From: CAZFHP01 sp964519365
GTDB taxonomy: Bacteria > Babelota > Babeliae > Babelales > RVW-14
Length of the DNA: 5,736 bases
Reading direction: 5' to 3'
Assembly (NCBI GenBank): GCA_964519365.1
Contig: CAZFHP010000078.1
Location: forward strand, 1-5,736
Shown: in pieces, positions 1 through 4,743 of the stretch
How positions within the stretch are numbered: position 1 is the first letter of the stretch
Layout: each line of letters begins with the position of its first letter
Translations under genes and position numbers: made by a program
The notes under the pieces: generated by a model
Seen by the model: only the letters and a program-made list of their open reading frames with translations
The model's database searches: none
What the model was told of the DNA's origin: nothing

Positions 1-51
1 TCCTTTTTCGTAGAATAAGCTGTTTCGATATTTGGCAGCACAGCAAGTATC

Positions 52-843
52 GTGGGTAATACGACTGTTGGCGGTACGCTTGGTGTGACAGGTGCAACGA
101 CATTAAGTAGTGCTGATATTTCAGGCGATACTTCTATTGGTGGCACGTTGGGCACAACAGGTGCAACGACACTTGGTAGCAGCGTAAGTATCGCGGGCAA
201 TACAACAGTTGGAGGTACGCTTGGTGTGACAGGTGCAACGACATTAGATGGTGTTGTTTCGGCAAACAATCATGTTACCATTGTTGATGGGAAGAGTTTA
301 ACCGTACAAACAGATAAGCTTGTTGTTGATACGTCTGGGGATACCAGCATTGGCAGGTCGCTTGATGTTTCTGGTAATACAACGCTGAGTGGAAACGCTA
401 TTGTTGGCGGTTCGTTTACAGCTATAGGGGAAACGAAAGTTGGTGGTGCTTTTACGTTAGGAACGAAACATATCTTTAATGAAAAGAACGTAAATCTTAC
501 AGCATCAACACCAACAAATGTTCTTACGTTGACGTTTGCCAGTGATGTTGCAACGGCTAAAGGAGCTTTGGTCAAGATTACGTACTTTGCTCATTGGGCC
601 AATAGAGATATGCTCTATACAGGGCAGCTATTTGTTTCACCTGATGGTTCGTGTATAAAACTTGAAAACGACGCGACGAATTTTGGTCACGGCGATGGTT
701 CGCAAGATACTATCGTGAGTTTGGCTGTAGACCAAGGAAGTGGTGTTGTTAACGTTCAGTTGTCACCAGCAGCGTCTGGGGAGTTCTCAGATGGTGTTTT
801 CTTCTATGAGATTATCAGTGATAATCTGACGAGTGTTTCATAG
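52..843 (+). CDS. Repeat-containing fibre-like surface protein, 5' end missing or broken
   Basis: From the GTG at 52 the product has 263 residues. Residues 2-71 are three tandem units of 23-24 residues with the pattern GNTTVGGTLGVTGATTL. Residues about 95-137 hold degenerate copies (SGDTSIGRSLDVSGNTTL, VGGSFTAIGETKVGGAFTL). Residues about 140-263 form a non-repeated, beta-strand-rich tail with aromatic and Gly/Asp-rich loops. This layout, a repetitive beta shaft plus a globular C-terminal head, is like phage tail fibres and bacterial surface fibres; similar repeats are common in Dependentiae-type genomes. That is recall, not a search. The GTG is doubtful as a start: no Shine-Dalgarno precedes it, it lies inside a repeat unit, and repeat homology continues in frame to codon 19-21 before a TAA at 16-18. 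The real gene probably began further upstream and is truncated, frameshifted or misassembled here. No enzyme motif is seen. Function unknown. Confidence 0.6.
   Translation: MGNTTVGGTLGVTGATTLSSADISGDTSIGGTLGTTGATTLGSSVSIAGNTTVGGTLGVTGATTLDGVVSANNHVTIVDGKSLTVQTDKLVVDTSGDTSIGRSLDVSGNTTLSGNAIVGGSFTAIGETKVGGAFTLGTKHIFNEKNVNLTASTPTNVLTLTFASDVATAKGALVKITYFAHWANRDMLYTGQLFVSPDGSCIKLENDATNFGHGDGSQDTIVSLAVDQGSGVVNVQLSPAASGEFSDGVFFYEIISDNLTSVS
55..264 (+). repeat. Three tandem 69-72 bp coding repeats
   Basis: Units are 55-123 (69 bp), 124-195 (72 bp) and 196-264 (69 bp). Units 1 and 3 share an exact 33-bp stretch (73-105 and 214-246) that encodes GTLGVTGATTL. Unit 2 differs mostly by V/T and N/D exchanges (GDTSIGGTLGTTGATTL). 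A diverged partial copy lies upstream at about 19-54 (25 of 33 bases match by eye between 28-60 and 169-201). All units keep the reading frame, so copy number can change without breaking the protein. Confidence 0.85.
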
Positions 844-877
844 GTTAGTATTTAGTTAACGAGAGAAATAGTTTTTC

Positions 878-911
878 AAAAAGAGCCCTTGAAATTACGG
901 GGGCTCTTTTT
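878..911 (+). terminator. Intrinsic terminator after the repeat protein gene
   Basis: AAAAAGAGCCC (878-888) pairs perfectly with GGGCTCTTTTT (901-911). Two T·G wobbles and one G-C pair extend the stem inward to a six-base loop (892-897), giving about 14 pairs. The 3' arm ends in a T-run, and the 5' arm begins with an A-run, so it may also work in the opposite direction. It starts 34 bases after the TAG stop and separates the repeat gene from the ATPase gene that follows. Confidence 0.88.
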
Positions 912-936
912 GATTGTAAACGAAAATTGCCATCTA

Positions 937-965
937 TTGGATTTTTTCGAGTAGCCATGTATAAT
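937..965 (+). promoter_or_regulatory. Candidate sigma70-type promoter of the first ATPase gene
   Basis: A perfect -10 hexamer TATAAT (960-965) lies 17 bp after a weak -35 TTGGAT (937-942, three of six consensus bases). Transcription would start near 972, giving a leader of about 50 bases. The site lies between the terminator at 878-911 and the ATPase start, so the gene probably has its own transcript. Confidence 0.6.
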
Positions 966-979
966 CTGAAATGGGATTT

Positions 980-995
980 CATTTTGTACAAAATG
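980..995 (+). promoter_or_regulatory. Perfect 16-bp palindrome, possible operator
   Basis: CATTTTGTACAAAATG equals its own reverse complement. It begins 14 bp after the -10 hexamer, within or just after the predicted transcription start, a usual position for a repressor site. A short GAAAT/ATTTC inverted repeat (968-972 and 976-980) abuts it. The ATTTTGT/ACAAAAT core also occurs in the inverted repeat at the second ATPase promoter (3887-3924). The binding protein is unknown, and operator function is inferred from symmetry and position only. Confidence 0.45.
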
Positions 996-1010
996 CTCGA
1001 TAATTAAAAA

Positions 1011-1016
1011 AGAGGG
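1011..1016 (+). promoter_or_regulatory. Ribosome binding site of the first ATPase gene
   Basis: AGAGGG sits six bases before the ATG at 1023. It supports that start, which also aligns with the N-terminus of the paralogue at 2659-3840. Confidence 0.7.
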
Positions 1017-1022
1017 TGTTTT

Positions 1023-2213
1023 ATGATTATTCAGAGATCTATGAAAAAAGAGCTGCTACATTTAGCAGAACAGTTTTCTGCTATAGCTGTTATGGGGCCA
1101 CGGCAATCGGGAAAGACAACGCTTGTGAAAGAAACGTTTCCTGAGTATGCCTATGTATCGCTTGAAGATGTGGATAAACGATTGGCGGCAACAGATGATC
1201 CTCGTGGCTTTTTACGTTCTTTTGATCGTCGAAATGGCGTTATAATTGATGAGATTCAAGAGGTTCCCGAGCTTTTTTCCTACATGCAGGGAATTATAGA
1301 CGAAGCATATCGACCAGGACACTTTGTTATTACGGGCTCTCAGAACTTTCTTATGCACGAAAAAATAACACAGACGTTAGCGGGAAGAATTGCTCTTTTG
1401 ACGCTTTTGCCCCTTTCTGTTTCAGAGCTTACAGCTGCAAATTTGGCTAACGGTAGCTTTGAAGACTTTTTCGTAAAAGGTTTTTATCCGCAGCTTTATG
1501 CACAGAATATATCAGTTAAAGCGTGGTTTTCTAATTACATTAGTACCTATGTTGAGCGTGATGTGCGCCAAGTGTTGAAAATTTCTGATGTTATTACTTT
1601 TCAGCGTTTTTTAAAACTTTGTGCTGCTCGTGTTGGAAATCTTATCAATTATGCGGAACTTGCTCGTGATTGTGATATCAGTGGAGCAACAGCCAAAGCA
1701 TGGATGTCTGTACTTGAAACGAGTTTTTTGATTAAACTGTTATATCCCTATTACAAGAACTTTAGTAAGCGTGTTATCAAGAGTCCTAAGTTGTATTTTT
1801 ATGACCCTGCTTTGGTATGTGCATTACTTGGAATTCGATCAGCTGAGGAATTATCAGTACACCCTTTGCGAGGGGCTCTCTTTGAATCATTTGTTATAAG
1901 TGAGATGTTTAAGTATAGCTATAATCACGCAGAGCTGCCGCAGCTTTATTTTTGGCGTGATGTACAGGGGCATGAAATAGATTGTGTGATTGAAAAGTCA
2001 TTTGATCATGTTATACCTGTTGAAATTAAGGTGGGCATGACTATCAAACCAGACTTTTTTAAGGGACTTATTGATTGGCAAGATATTACAAAACAGGGTG
2101 CCGTACAATCGTATGTCGTTTATGGTGGCAATGAAAATATTGAGCGTAAACAAGGGCATGTTTTTGGATGGGAAAATATATCATCTATGCTGGATGAGAT
2201 TTATAGTCAGTAG
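1023..2213 (+). CDS. AAA_14/DUF4143-type ATPase, copy 1
   Basis: The product is a 396-residue cytoplasmic protein of the usual length for the family. Residues 1-135 form the P-loop ATPase part: Walker A GPRQSGKTT (25-33), Walker B VIIDEIQEVP with D76 and E77, a sensor-like ITGSQNFLM (103-111) and the family LAGR signature (119-122). YISTYVERDVR (172-182) is another family hallmark. Residues 190-245 look like a helix-turn-helix or winged-helix segment. The C-terminal DUF4143 part holds E288, D320 (in WRDVQGHEID) and E334-I-K336 (PVEIK), the layout of a PD-(D/E)XK nuclease-like fold. All ATPase residues appear intact. Proteins of this architecture are abundant and often multicopy in bacteria and archaea; their role is not settled. 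The gene has its own candidate promoter and palindrome and converges on the small membrane gene. About half its residues match the copy at 2659-3840. Confidence 0.93.
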   Translation: MIIQRSMKKELLHLAEQFSAIAVMGPRQSGKTTLVKETFPEYAYVSLEDVDKRLAATDDPRGFLRSFDRRNGVIIDEIQEVPELFSYMQGIIDEAYRPGHFVITGSQNFLMHEKITQTLAGRIALLTLLPLSVSELTAANLANGSFEDFFVKGFYPQLYAQNISVKAWFSNYISTYVERDVRQVLKISDVITFQRFLKLCAARVGNLINYAELARDCDISGATAKAWMSVLETSFLIKLLYPYYKNFSKRVIKSPKLYFYDPALVCALLGIRSAEELSVHPLRGALFESFVISEMFKYSYNHAELPQLYFWRDVQGHEIDCVIEKSFDHVIPVEIKVGMTIKPDFFKGLIDWQDITKQGAVQSYVVYGGNENIERKQGHVFGWENISSMLDEIYSQ

Positions 2214-2233
2214 ATCTAGGTTGGATTTTTTCG

Positions 2234-2257
2234 AAAATTATTTTTTTAATTTTTTTT
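2234..2257. terminator. Weak AT-only hairpin between convergent genes
   Basis: AAAATTA (2234-2240) can pair with TAATTTT (2247-2253) around a T-only loop, and a T-run follows to 2257. It lies 20 bases after the ATPase stop and overlaps the end of the opposite-strand membrane gene (stop at 2238-2240). With no G-C pair it would be a poor terminator, but no better candidate is seen between the two genes. Confidence 0.25.
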
Positions 2258-2474
2258 GAACATAATTTTGTATATTTCGCCAGTGTGTTTTAAGTACTCC
2301 AAGCTTTTTTTGTGCGTTTTTTTTGCCCAAAAGTAAAACTGACCCGACAATAATCATGGCAACTCCCTGAAAAAATGGCAGAAATAATCCAGCGATTCCG
2401 CCGATGATCAGGATAACCCCGACAATCTTTTTGAAATAGATTTTGGCAAAATCTGTAATTTTCTTGATTTTCAT
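2238..2474 (-). CDS. Small two-helix membrane protein, PGPGW-like
   Basis: The product has 78 residues. A basic N-terminus (MKIKK) leads to two hydrophobic segments at about 17-33 and 35-50, separated by a LPFFQG turn, and a strongly basic C-terminal tail (51-78, many Lys). The hairpin pattern, Gly-rich first helix, Pro-x-x-x-Gly turn and IIVGSVLLLG second helix, resembles the short PGPGW-type putative transmembrane proteins (a Pfam family of unknown function), although the exact PGPGW motif is not present. By the positive-inside rule both ends should be cytoplasmic. The ATG at 2474 is the only start before an in-frame stop upstream; its Shine-Dalgarno is poor (AGGA about 13 bases away). The gene converges with the first ATPase, with stop codons 24 bases apart, and its start lies 47 bases from the tRNA on the other strand. 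Confidence 0.72.
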   Translation of the reverse strand: MKIKKITDFAKIYFKKIVGVILIIGGIAGLFLPFFQGVAMIIVGSVLLLGKKNAQKKLGVLKTHWRNIQNYVQKKLKK

Positions 2475-2481
2475 AATCTTT

Positions 2482-2510
2482 TTGGCATCCTAAATAATCT
2501 CAAATAATCT
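2482..2510 (+). promoter_or_regulatory. Possible promoter of tRNA-Gln
   Basis: A good -35 TTGGCA (2482-2487, five of six consensus bases) precedes TAATCT (2505-2510) at 17 bp, or AATAAT (2503-2508) at 15 bp. Either would start transcription just before the tRNA at 2522. Two direct copies of AAATAATCT (2492-2500 and 2502-2510) make the -10 assignment ambiguous. Confidence 0.4.
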
Positions 2511-2521
2511 AAAGATCTTAC

Positions 2522-2595
2522 TGGGAAGTCGTCTAATGGCAGGACTCTGGATTCTGGTTCCAGCTATAGAGGTTCGAATCCTCTCTTCCCAGCCA
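2522..2595 (+). tRNA. tRNA-Gln (anticodon CTG)
   Basis: The sequence folds as a full cloverleaf. The acceptor stem pairs TGGGAAG (2522-2528) with CTTCCCA (2585-2591) and begins with the weak U1-A72 pair typical of tRNA-Gln. The D-stem is GTC/GAC (2531-2533 and 2543-2545). The anticodon stem is CTGGA/TCCAG with loop TTCTGGT (2552-2558), giving anticodon CTG at 2554-2556, which reads CAG. The T-arm is AGAGG/CCTCT around TTCGAAT (2573-2579). The discriminator base is G2592 and CCA is encoded at 2593-2595. The variable loop is four bases. No in-window copy of the tRNA 3' end was seen that would suggest an integrated element. Confidence 0.96.
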
Positions 2596-2633
2596 TTAAC
2601 GTCTAATTTTTAGCCATGTGTAAAGAATATCCC

Positions 2634-2657
2634 ATTATTGCCGCATTAAGCAATAAT
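2634..2657. other. Inverted repeat between tRNA-Gln and the second ATPase gene
   Basis: ATTATTGC (2634-2641) pairs perfectly with GCAATAAT (2650-2657) around an eight-base loop. On the + strand TTTTATT follows, so it could be a weak terminator for the tRNA transcript. On the - strand, downstream of the ATPase stop at 2659, no T-run follows. The stem is AT-rich and its role is uncertain. Confidence 0.35.
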
Positions 2658-2658
2658 T

Positions 2659-3840
2659 TTATTCTTCGTAAATAGAATCTAATGATCGCCATGATACAAC
2701 AGAGCCAAAACTACGTGTTTGGTTTTCATGCCCAGCGTAAGCAAGAAAACTTTTCCCTGCTTCTTGTTGAGCAAGTGTGTTCCAGTATTTTAGATTATCG
2801 AAAGATCTTGGGTTTAAAACACTTCCGGATTTTACTTCAACAGGAACGAGCTTTGTTTTATGTTCGATGAGGCAATCAATTTCATGACCGGCTTTATCGC
2901 GCCAAAAGTAGGTGCGAGGCAATAGCCCTTTGTTATATCGATATTTATTCAGTTCTGAGATAACAAACGATTCAAATAAGTTGCCCCGGATATAGTGGTT
3001 TTGTAGTTGTTCTTTTGATTCTATGCCCAAAACGGAACATGCAACGCCTGTATCATAGAAAAATAACTTGGGAGATTTGACTAATCGTTTGTTAAAGTTT
3101 TTATGATGAGGCTGGAGTAAAAAAATAATATAGCTTGCTTCAAGAATAGATAGCCATGATTTAACTGTCGTTGTTGCAATATCACATTCGTCTGCAAGAG
3201 AGTTATAATTAAGAAGCTGTCCAATGCGGCCAGCACAGAGGCCAATAAAGCGTTGAAATGTTGAAAGGTCTGTGATGTTTCTTATTTGTCGTACATCGCG
3301 TTCGATATATGTTCTGATGTAGGTTGGGTACCAATCAAGCGGGTCTATCTGTTTGTCATAGATGCGTGGGTACATGCCTGTGAACATTAGTGAATCAATA
3401 GTGTGAGATTTTTCTGAAAGTGTATCTGTTTGTATTAACTCTTGAACGCTTAGAGGCATGAGTGTACACAAAGCAACTCTGCCGGCAAGGGTTTGGGATA
3501 TTGCTTGATTCATAAGAAAGTTTTGAGATCCTGTGATCACGAAAAATCCAGGCTTGTTTATAGTATCTGCTTGTACTTGCAGGGCAGAAAAAAGAGATGG
3601 GACTTCCTGTATTTCATCTATAATTAAACCTGGTTTGTCCAGATGTGATTCCAAAAAATAGGGGGGATCGTTAAGTGCAAATTCTTTTGTGCGTGCGTCT
3701 TCCATCGTGACGTAGTGATATTTATTAAAGCAGTTTTTTGCTAACGTTGTTTTCCCTGATTGTCGTGGTCCAACAAGTGCTATGATTGGGAGCTTTTGTG
3801 AAAGCTGTTTGAGCTTTGGCTCTAAGGACCGTGGAATCAT
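2659..3840 (-). CDS. AAA_14/DUF4143-type ATPase, copy 2
   Basis: From the ATG at 3840 the product has 393 residues. It carries Walker A GPRQSGKTT (24-32), Walker B IIDEIQEVP (D75, E76), ITGSQNFLM (102-110), LAGR (118-121) and YIRTYIERDVR, then a helix-turn-helix-like segment around 188-245. The DUF4143 part has E290, D322 and E335-V-K337, so the PD-(D/E)XK-like residues are present. The start is chosen because AAGGG lies six bases upstream (3847-3851) and the N-terminus MIPRS aligns with MIIQRS of the first copy. A 28-codon extension to a TTG at 3924 is open but would begin upstream of the predicted transcription start. The gene is convergent with the other ATPase, with the membrane gene and tRNA in between. 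It follows the gene at 3981-4625 on the same strand but probably has its own promoter. The cellular role of the family is not established. Confidence 0.93.
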   Translation of the reverse strand: MIPRSLEPKLKQLSQKLPIIALVGPRQSGKTTLAKNCFNKYHYVTMEDARTKEFALNDPPYFLESHLDKPGLIIDEIQEVPSLFSALQVQADTINKPGFFVITGSQNFLMNQAISQTLAGRVALCTLMPLSVQELIQTDTLSEKSHTIDSLMFTGMYPRIYDKQIDPLDWYPTYIRTYIERDVRQIRNITDLSTFQRFIGLCAGRIGQLLNYNSLADECDIATTTVKSWLSILEASYIIFLLQPHHKNFNKRLVKSPKLFFYDTGVACSVLGIESKEQLQNHYIRGNLFESFVISELNKYRYNKGLLPRTYFWRDKAGHEIDCLIEHKTKLVPVEVKSGSVLNPRSFDNLKYWNTLAQQEAGKSFLAYAGHENQTRSFGSVVSWRSLDSIYEE

Positions 3841-3846
3841 ATTTTT

Positions 3847-3851
3847 CCCTT
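3847..3851 (-). promoter_or_regulatory. Ribosome binding site that decides the start of the second ATPase
   Basis: Read on the - strand, AAGGG is followed after six bases (AAAAAT) by the ATG at 3840. The upstream TTG at 3924 has no comparable site, so this favours the shorter protein. Confidence 0.65.
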
Positions 3852-3886
3852 GCGATACTATTTTTTTAATATTTTGGGTTGCCTGT

Positions 3887-3924
3887 TTGGACAAAATATA
3901 ACATTGATGTGTGATTTTGTCCAA
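3887..3924 (-). promoter_or_regulatory. 11-bp perfect inverted repeat, possible operator
   Basis: TTGGACAAAAT (3887-3897) and ATTTTGTCCAA (3914-3924) are exact reverse complements separated by 16 bases. One arm contains the candidate -35 and the other overlaps the -10 and start region of the second ATPase promoter, so a protein bound to both arms would cover the promoter. A further partial half-site ATTGTCCA lies at 3960-3967. The ACAAAAT/ATTTTGT core recurs in the palindrome upstream of the first ATPase (980-995). Confidence 0.5.
3895..3924 (-). promoter_or_regulatory. Candidate promoter of the second ATPase gene
   Basis: On the - strand, TTGGAC (3924-3919) and TATATT (3900-3895, five of six -10 consensus bases) are 18 bp apart. 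Transcription would start near 3888, leaving a leader of about 48 bases, close to the leader predicted for the paralogous gene. Both promoters share TTGGA in the -35 position. Confidence 0.5.
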
Positions 3925-3980
3925 GAGTGTGCGTTCTTGCTTTTAGTAGACGCTTTTCGATTGTCCAGGGTATTTAAAAT

Positions 3981-4625
3981 CTAAATCTTCAAAAGATTTA
4001 ATATGCTTTTAAATAGTGTTTTGAACAGGTCAATAACAGAGTCAATAAAGCCCATAAAGGCTCCCCAAAGCGTTTTAATGGGTTTTTCTTGAGGCTTTAC
4101 TTTTTCAGGTTCTGGAATAATTGGTTCAGGGACAAACGTAATCTTTTCACCCATGACAATTTTGTTAACTTTTCCCAAGAACCAGGCTTTTTCTAGCTGT
4201 GTGTCTTTTTCTATGCCACATAAGACGACTTTACGAGGGATAAGCAAATCTTTGACGACAACGTTTTTATTGGTTACAACTTCTGTAAGCATAAAGTCTT
4301 TGTCGCTATAACGTGGGCTGCTATAGTTTCTGTTTACAATCCGTATTTCTTTGAGCTTTGACAAGTTTAGTTTGTTTACAGAATCGTCTGATTCTCTTCG
4401 AATCCCACCGACACTTGTGTGCCCAAAGAACGATACATCTTTGACGTGCGTTGATGCTTTTTCATCGTAAATAGTTGCGCTGTAACTGCCTTCGCCTTCT
4501 TCAAGTGCTGCAAACGATGGTCTGAGTCTGACGCTTTGTTGTTTGTCGCCACCTTCACCCATGTTTATGCATGCAATCGCAACGATAATTAATAGGGGGA
4601 TTCCAAAAGCGTTTTTTCTTCTCAT
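3981..4625 (-). CDS. Secreted or lipid-anchored protein of unknown family
   Basis: The product has 214 residues. MRRKN followed by a hydrophobic stretch (about 7-20) is a signal peptide or membrane anchor. The VAIAC sequence ending at C19 is a loose lipobox, so lipoprotein processing is possible but uncertain. Residues about 60-162 look like one compact alpha/beta domain with conserved-looking phrases (FGHTSVGGI, LLIPRKVVLCGIEKD, KAWFLGKVNKI). Residues 165-182 are a Pro/Glu/Lys-rich linker (PEPIIPEPEKVKPQEKP). The last 30 residues form an amphipathic, Phe/Leu/Ile-rich helix, perhaps a membrane contact or oligomerisation helix. I do not recognise the family and see no catalytic motif. The ATG at 4625 has a strong Shine-Dalgarno (AAAGGAG, four-base spacing). 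The gene is divergent from the coiled-coil gene at 4744 and upstream of the second ATPase on the same strand. I could not pick a convincing promoter. Confidence 0.82.
   Translation of the reverse strand: MRRKNAFGIPLLIIVAIACINMGEGGDKQQSVRLRPSFAALEEGEGSYSATIYDEKASTHVKDVSFFGHTSVGGIRRESDDSVNKLNLSKLKEIRIVNRNYSSPRYSDKDFMLTEVVTNKNVVVKDLLIPRKVVLCGIEKDTQLEKAWFLGKVNKIVMGEKITFVPEPIIPEPEKVKPQEKPIKTLWGAFMGFIDSVIDLFKTLFKSILNLLKI
3982..4000 (-). terminator. Hairpin overlapping the stop codon
   Basis: TAAATCTT (3982-3989) pairs exactly with AAGATTTA (3993-4000) around a three-base loop. Read on the - strand the hairpin covers the last codons and most of the stop (3981-3983) and is followed by GATTTTAAA. The T-run is short and the stem AT-rich, so terminator function is only possible. 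Confidence 0.35.
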
Positions 4626-4629
4626 TTTG

Positions 4630-4636
4630 CTCCTTT
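4630..4636 (-). promoter_or_regulatory. Strong ribosome binding site for the gene starting at 4625
   Basis: The - strand reads AAAGGAG followed by CAAA and the ATG at 4625, the clearest Shine-Dalgarno in the window. Confidence 0.75.
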
Positions 4637-4657
4637 TTGATTAAAAGAAAACTTGTA

Positions 4658-4686
4658 TTGTCATTACCGTATCAAGATGGTATTAC
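4658..4686 (+). promoter_or_regulatory. Possible promoter of the coiled-coil gene
   Basis: TTGTCA (4658-4663) and TATTAC (4681-4686) are 17 bp apart in the divergent intergenic region; five and four of six bases match consensus. Transcription would start near 4693, about 50 bases before the start codon. An imperfect 9-bp inverted repeat (AAAACTTGT 4648-4656 and ACAAGTATT 4692-4700, one mismatch) flanks it. Confidence 0.35.
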
Positions 4687-4743
4687 AAAAGACAAGTATT
4701 TTAGTGATATGTATCTTTGGTTAATAAATAAAGGCTGATGCTT

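Noticed and set aside
55..264. CRISPR-like array from the regular repeats at the left end
   Set aside because: The repeats are coding, contiguous, in frame and have no unique spacers.
270..575. Open frame of about 100 codons on the - strand within the repeat gene
   Set aside because: It is the antisense shadow of the repeat gene; its composition follows from the GT-rich repeats and it has no ribosome site or recognisable motif.
2071..2259. 62-codon + strand frame overlapping the ATPase 3' end
   Set aside because: It is out of frame with the intact DUF4143 coding sequence, lacks a ribosome site and ends in a T-run artefact.
952..2619. TAGCCATGT occurring at both 952-960 and 2611-2619 as a shared promoter element
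   Set aside because: The second copy has no -10 hexamer or downstream + strand gene, and a nine-base match is weak support.
2522..2660. tRNA-Gln as an integration site with a mobile element next to it
   Set aside because: I found no second copy of the tRNA 3' end in the window and no integrase or transposase gene.
2682..2870. 62-codon + strand frame inside the second ATPase gene
   Set aside because: It is antisense to a conserved domain with no start signal or family match.
1023..3840. The ATPase pair as a toxin-antitoxin or known defence cassette
   Set aside because: The genes converge rather than form an operon, and no partner toxin, methylase or helicase is present; the family role is not established.
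4376..4558. 60-codon - strand frame within the exported-protein gene
   Set aside because: It is a same-strand shifted frame inside a gene with a strong ribosome site and signal peptide.
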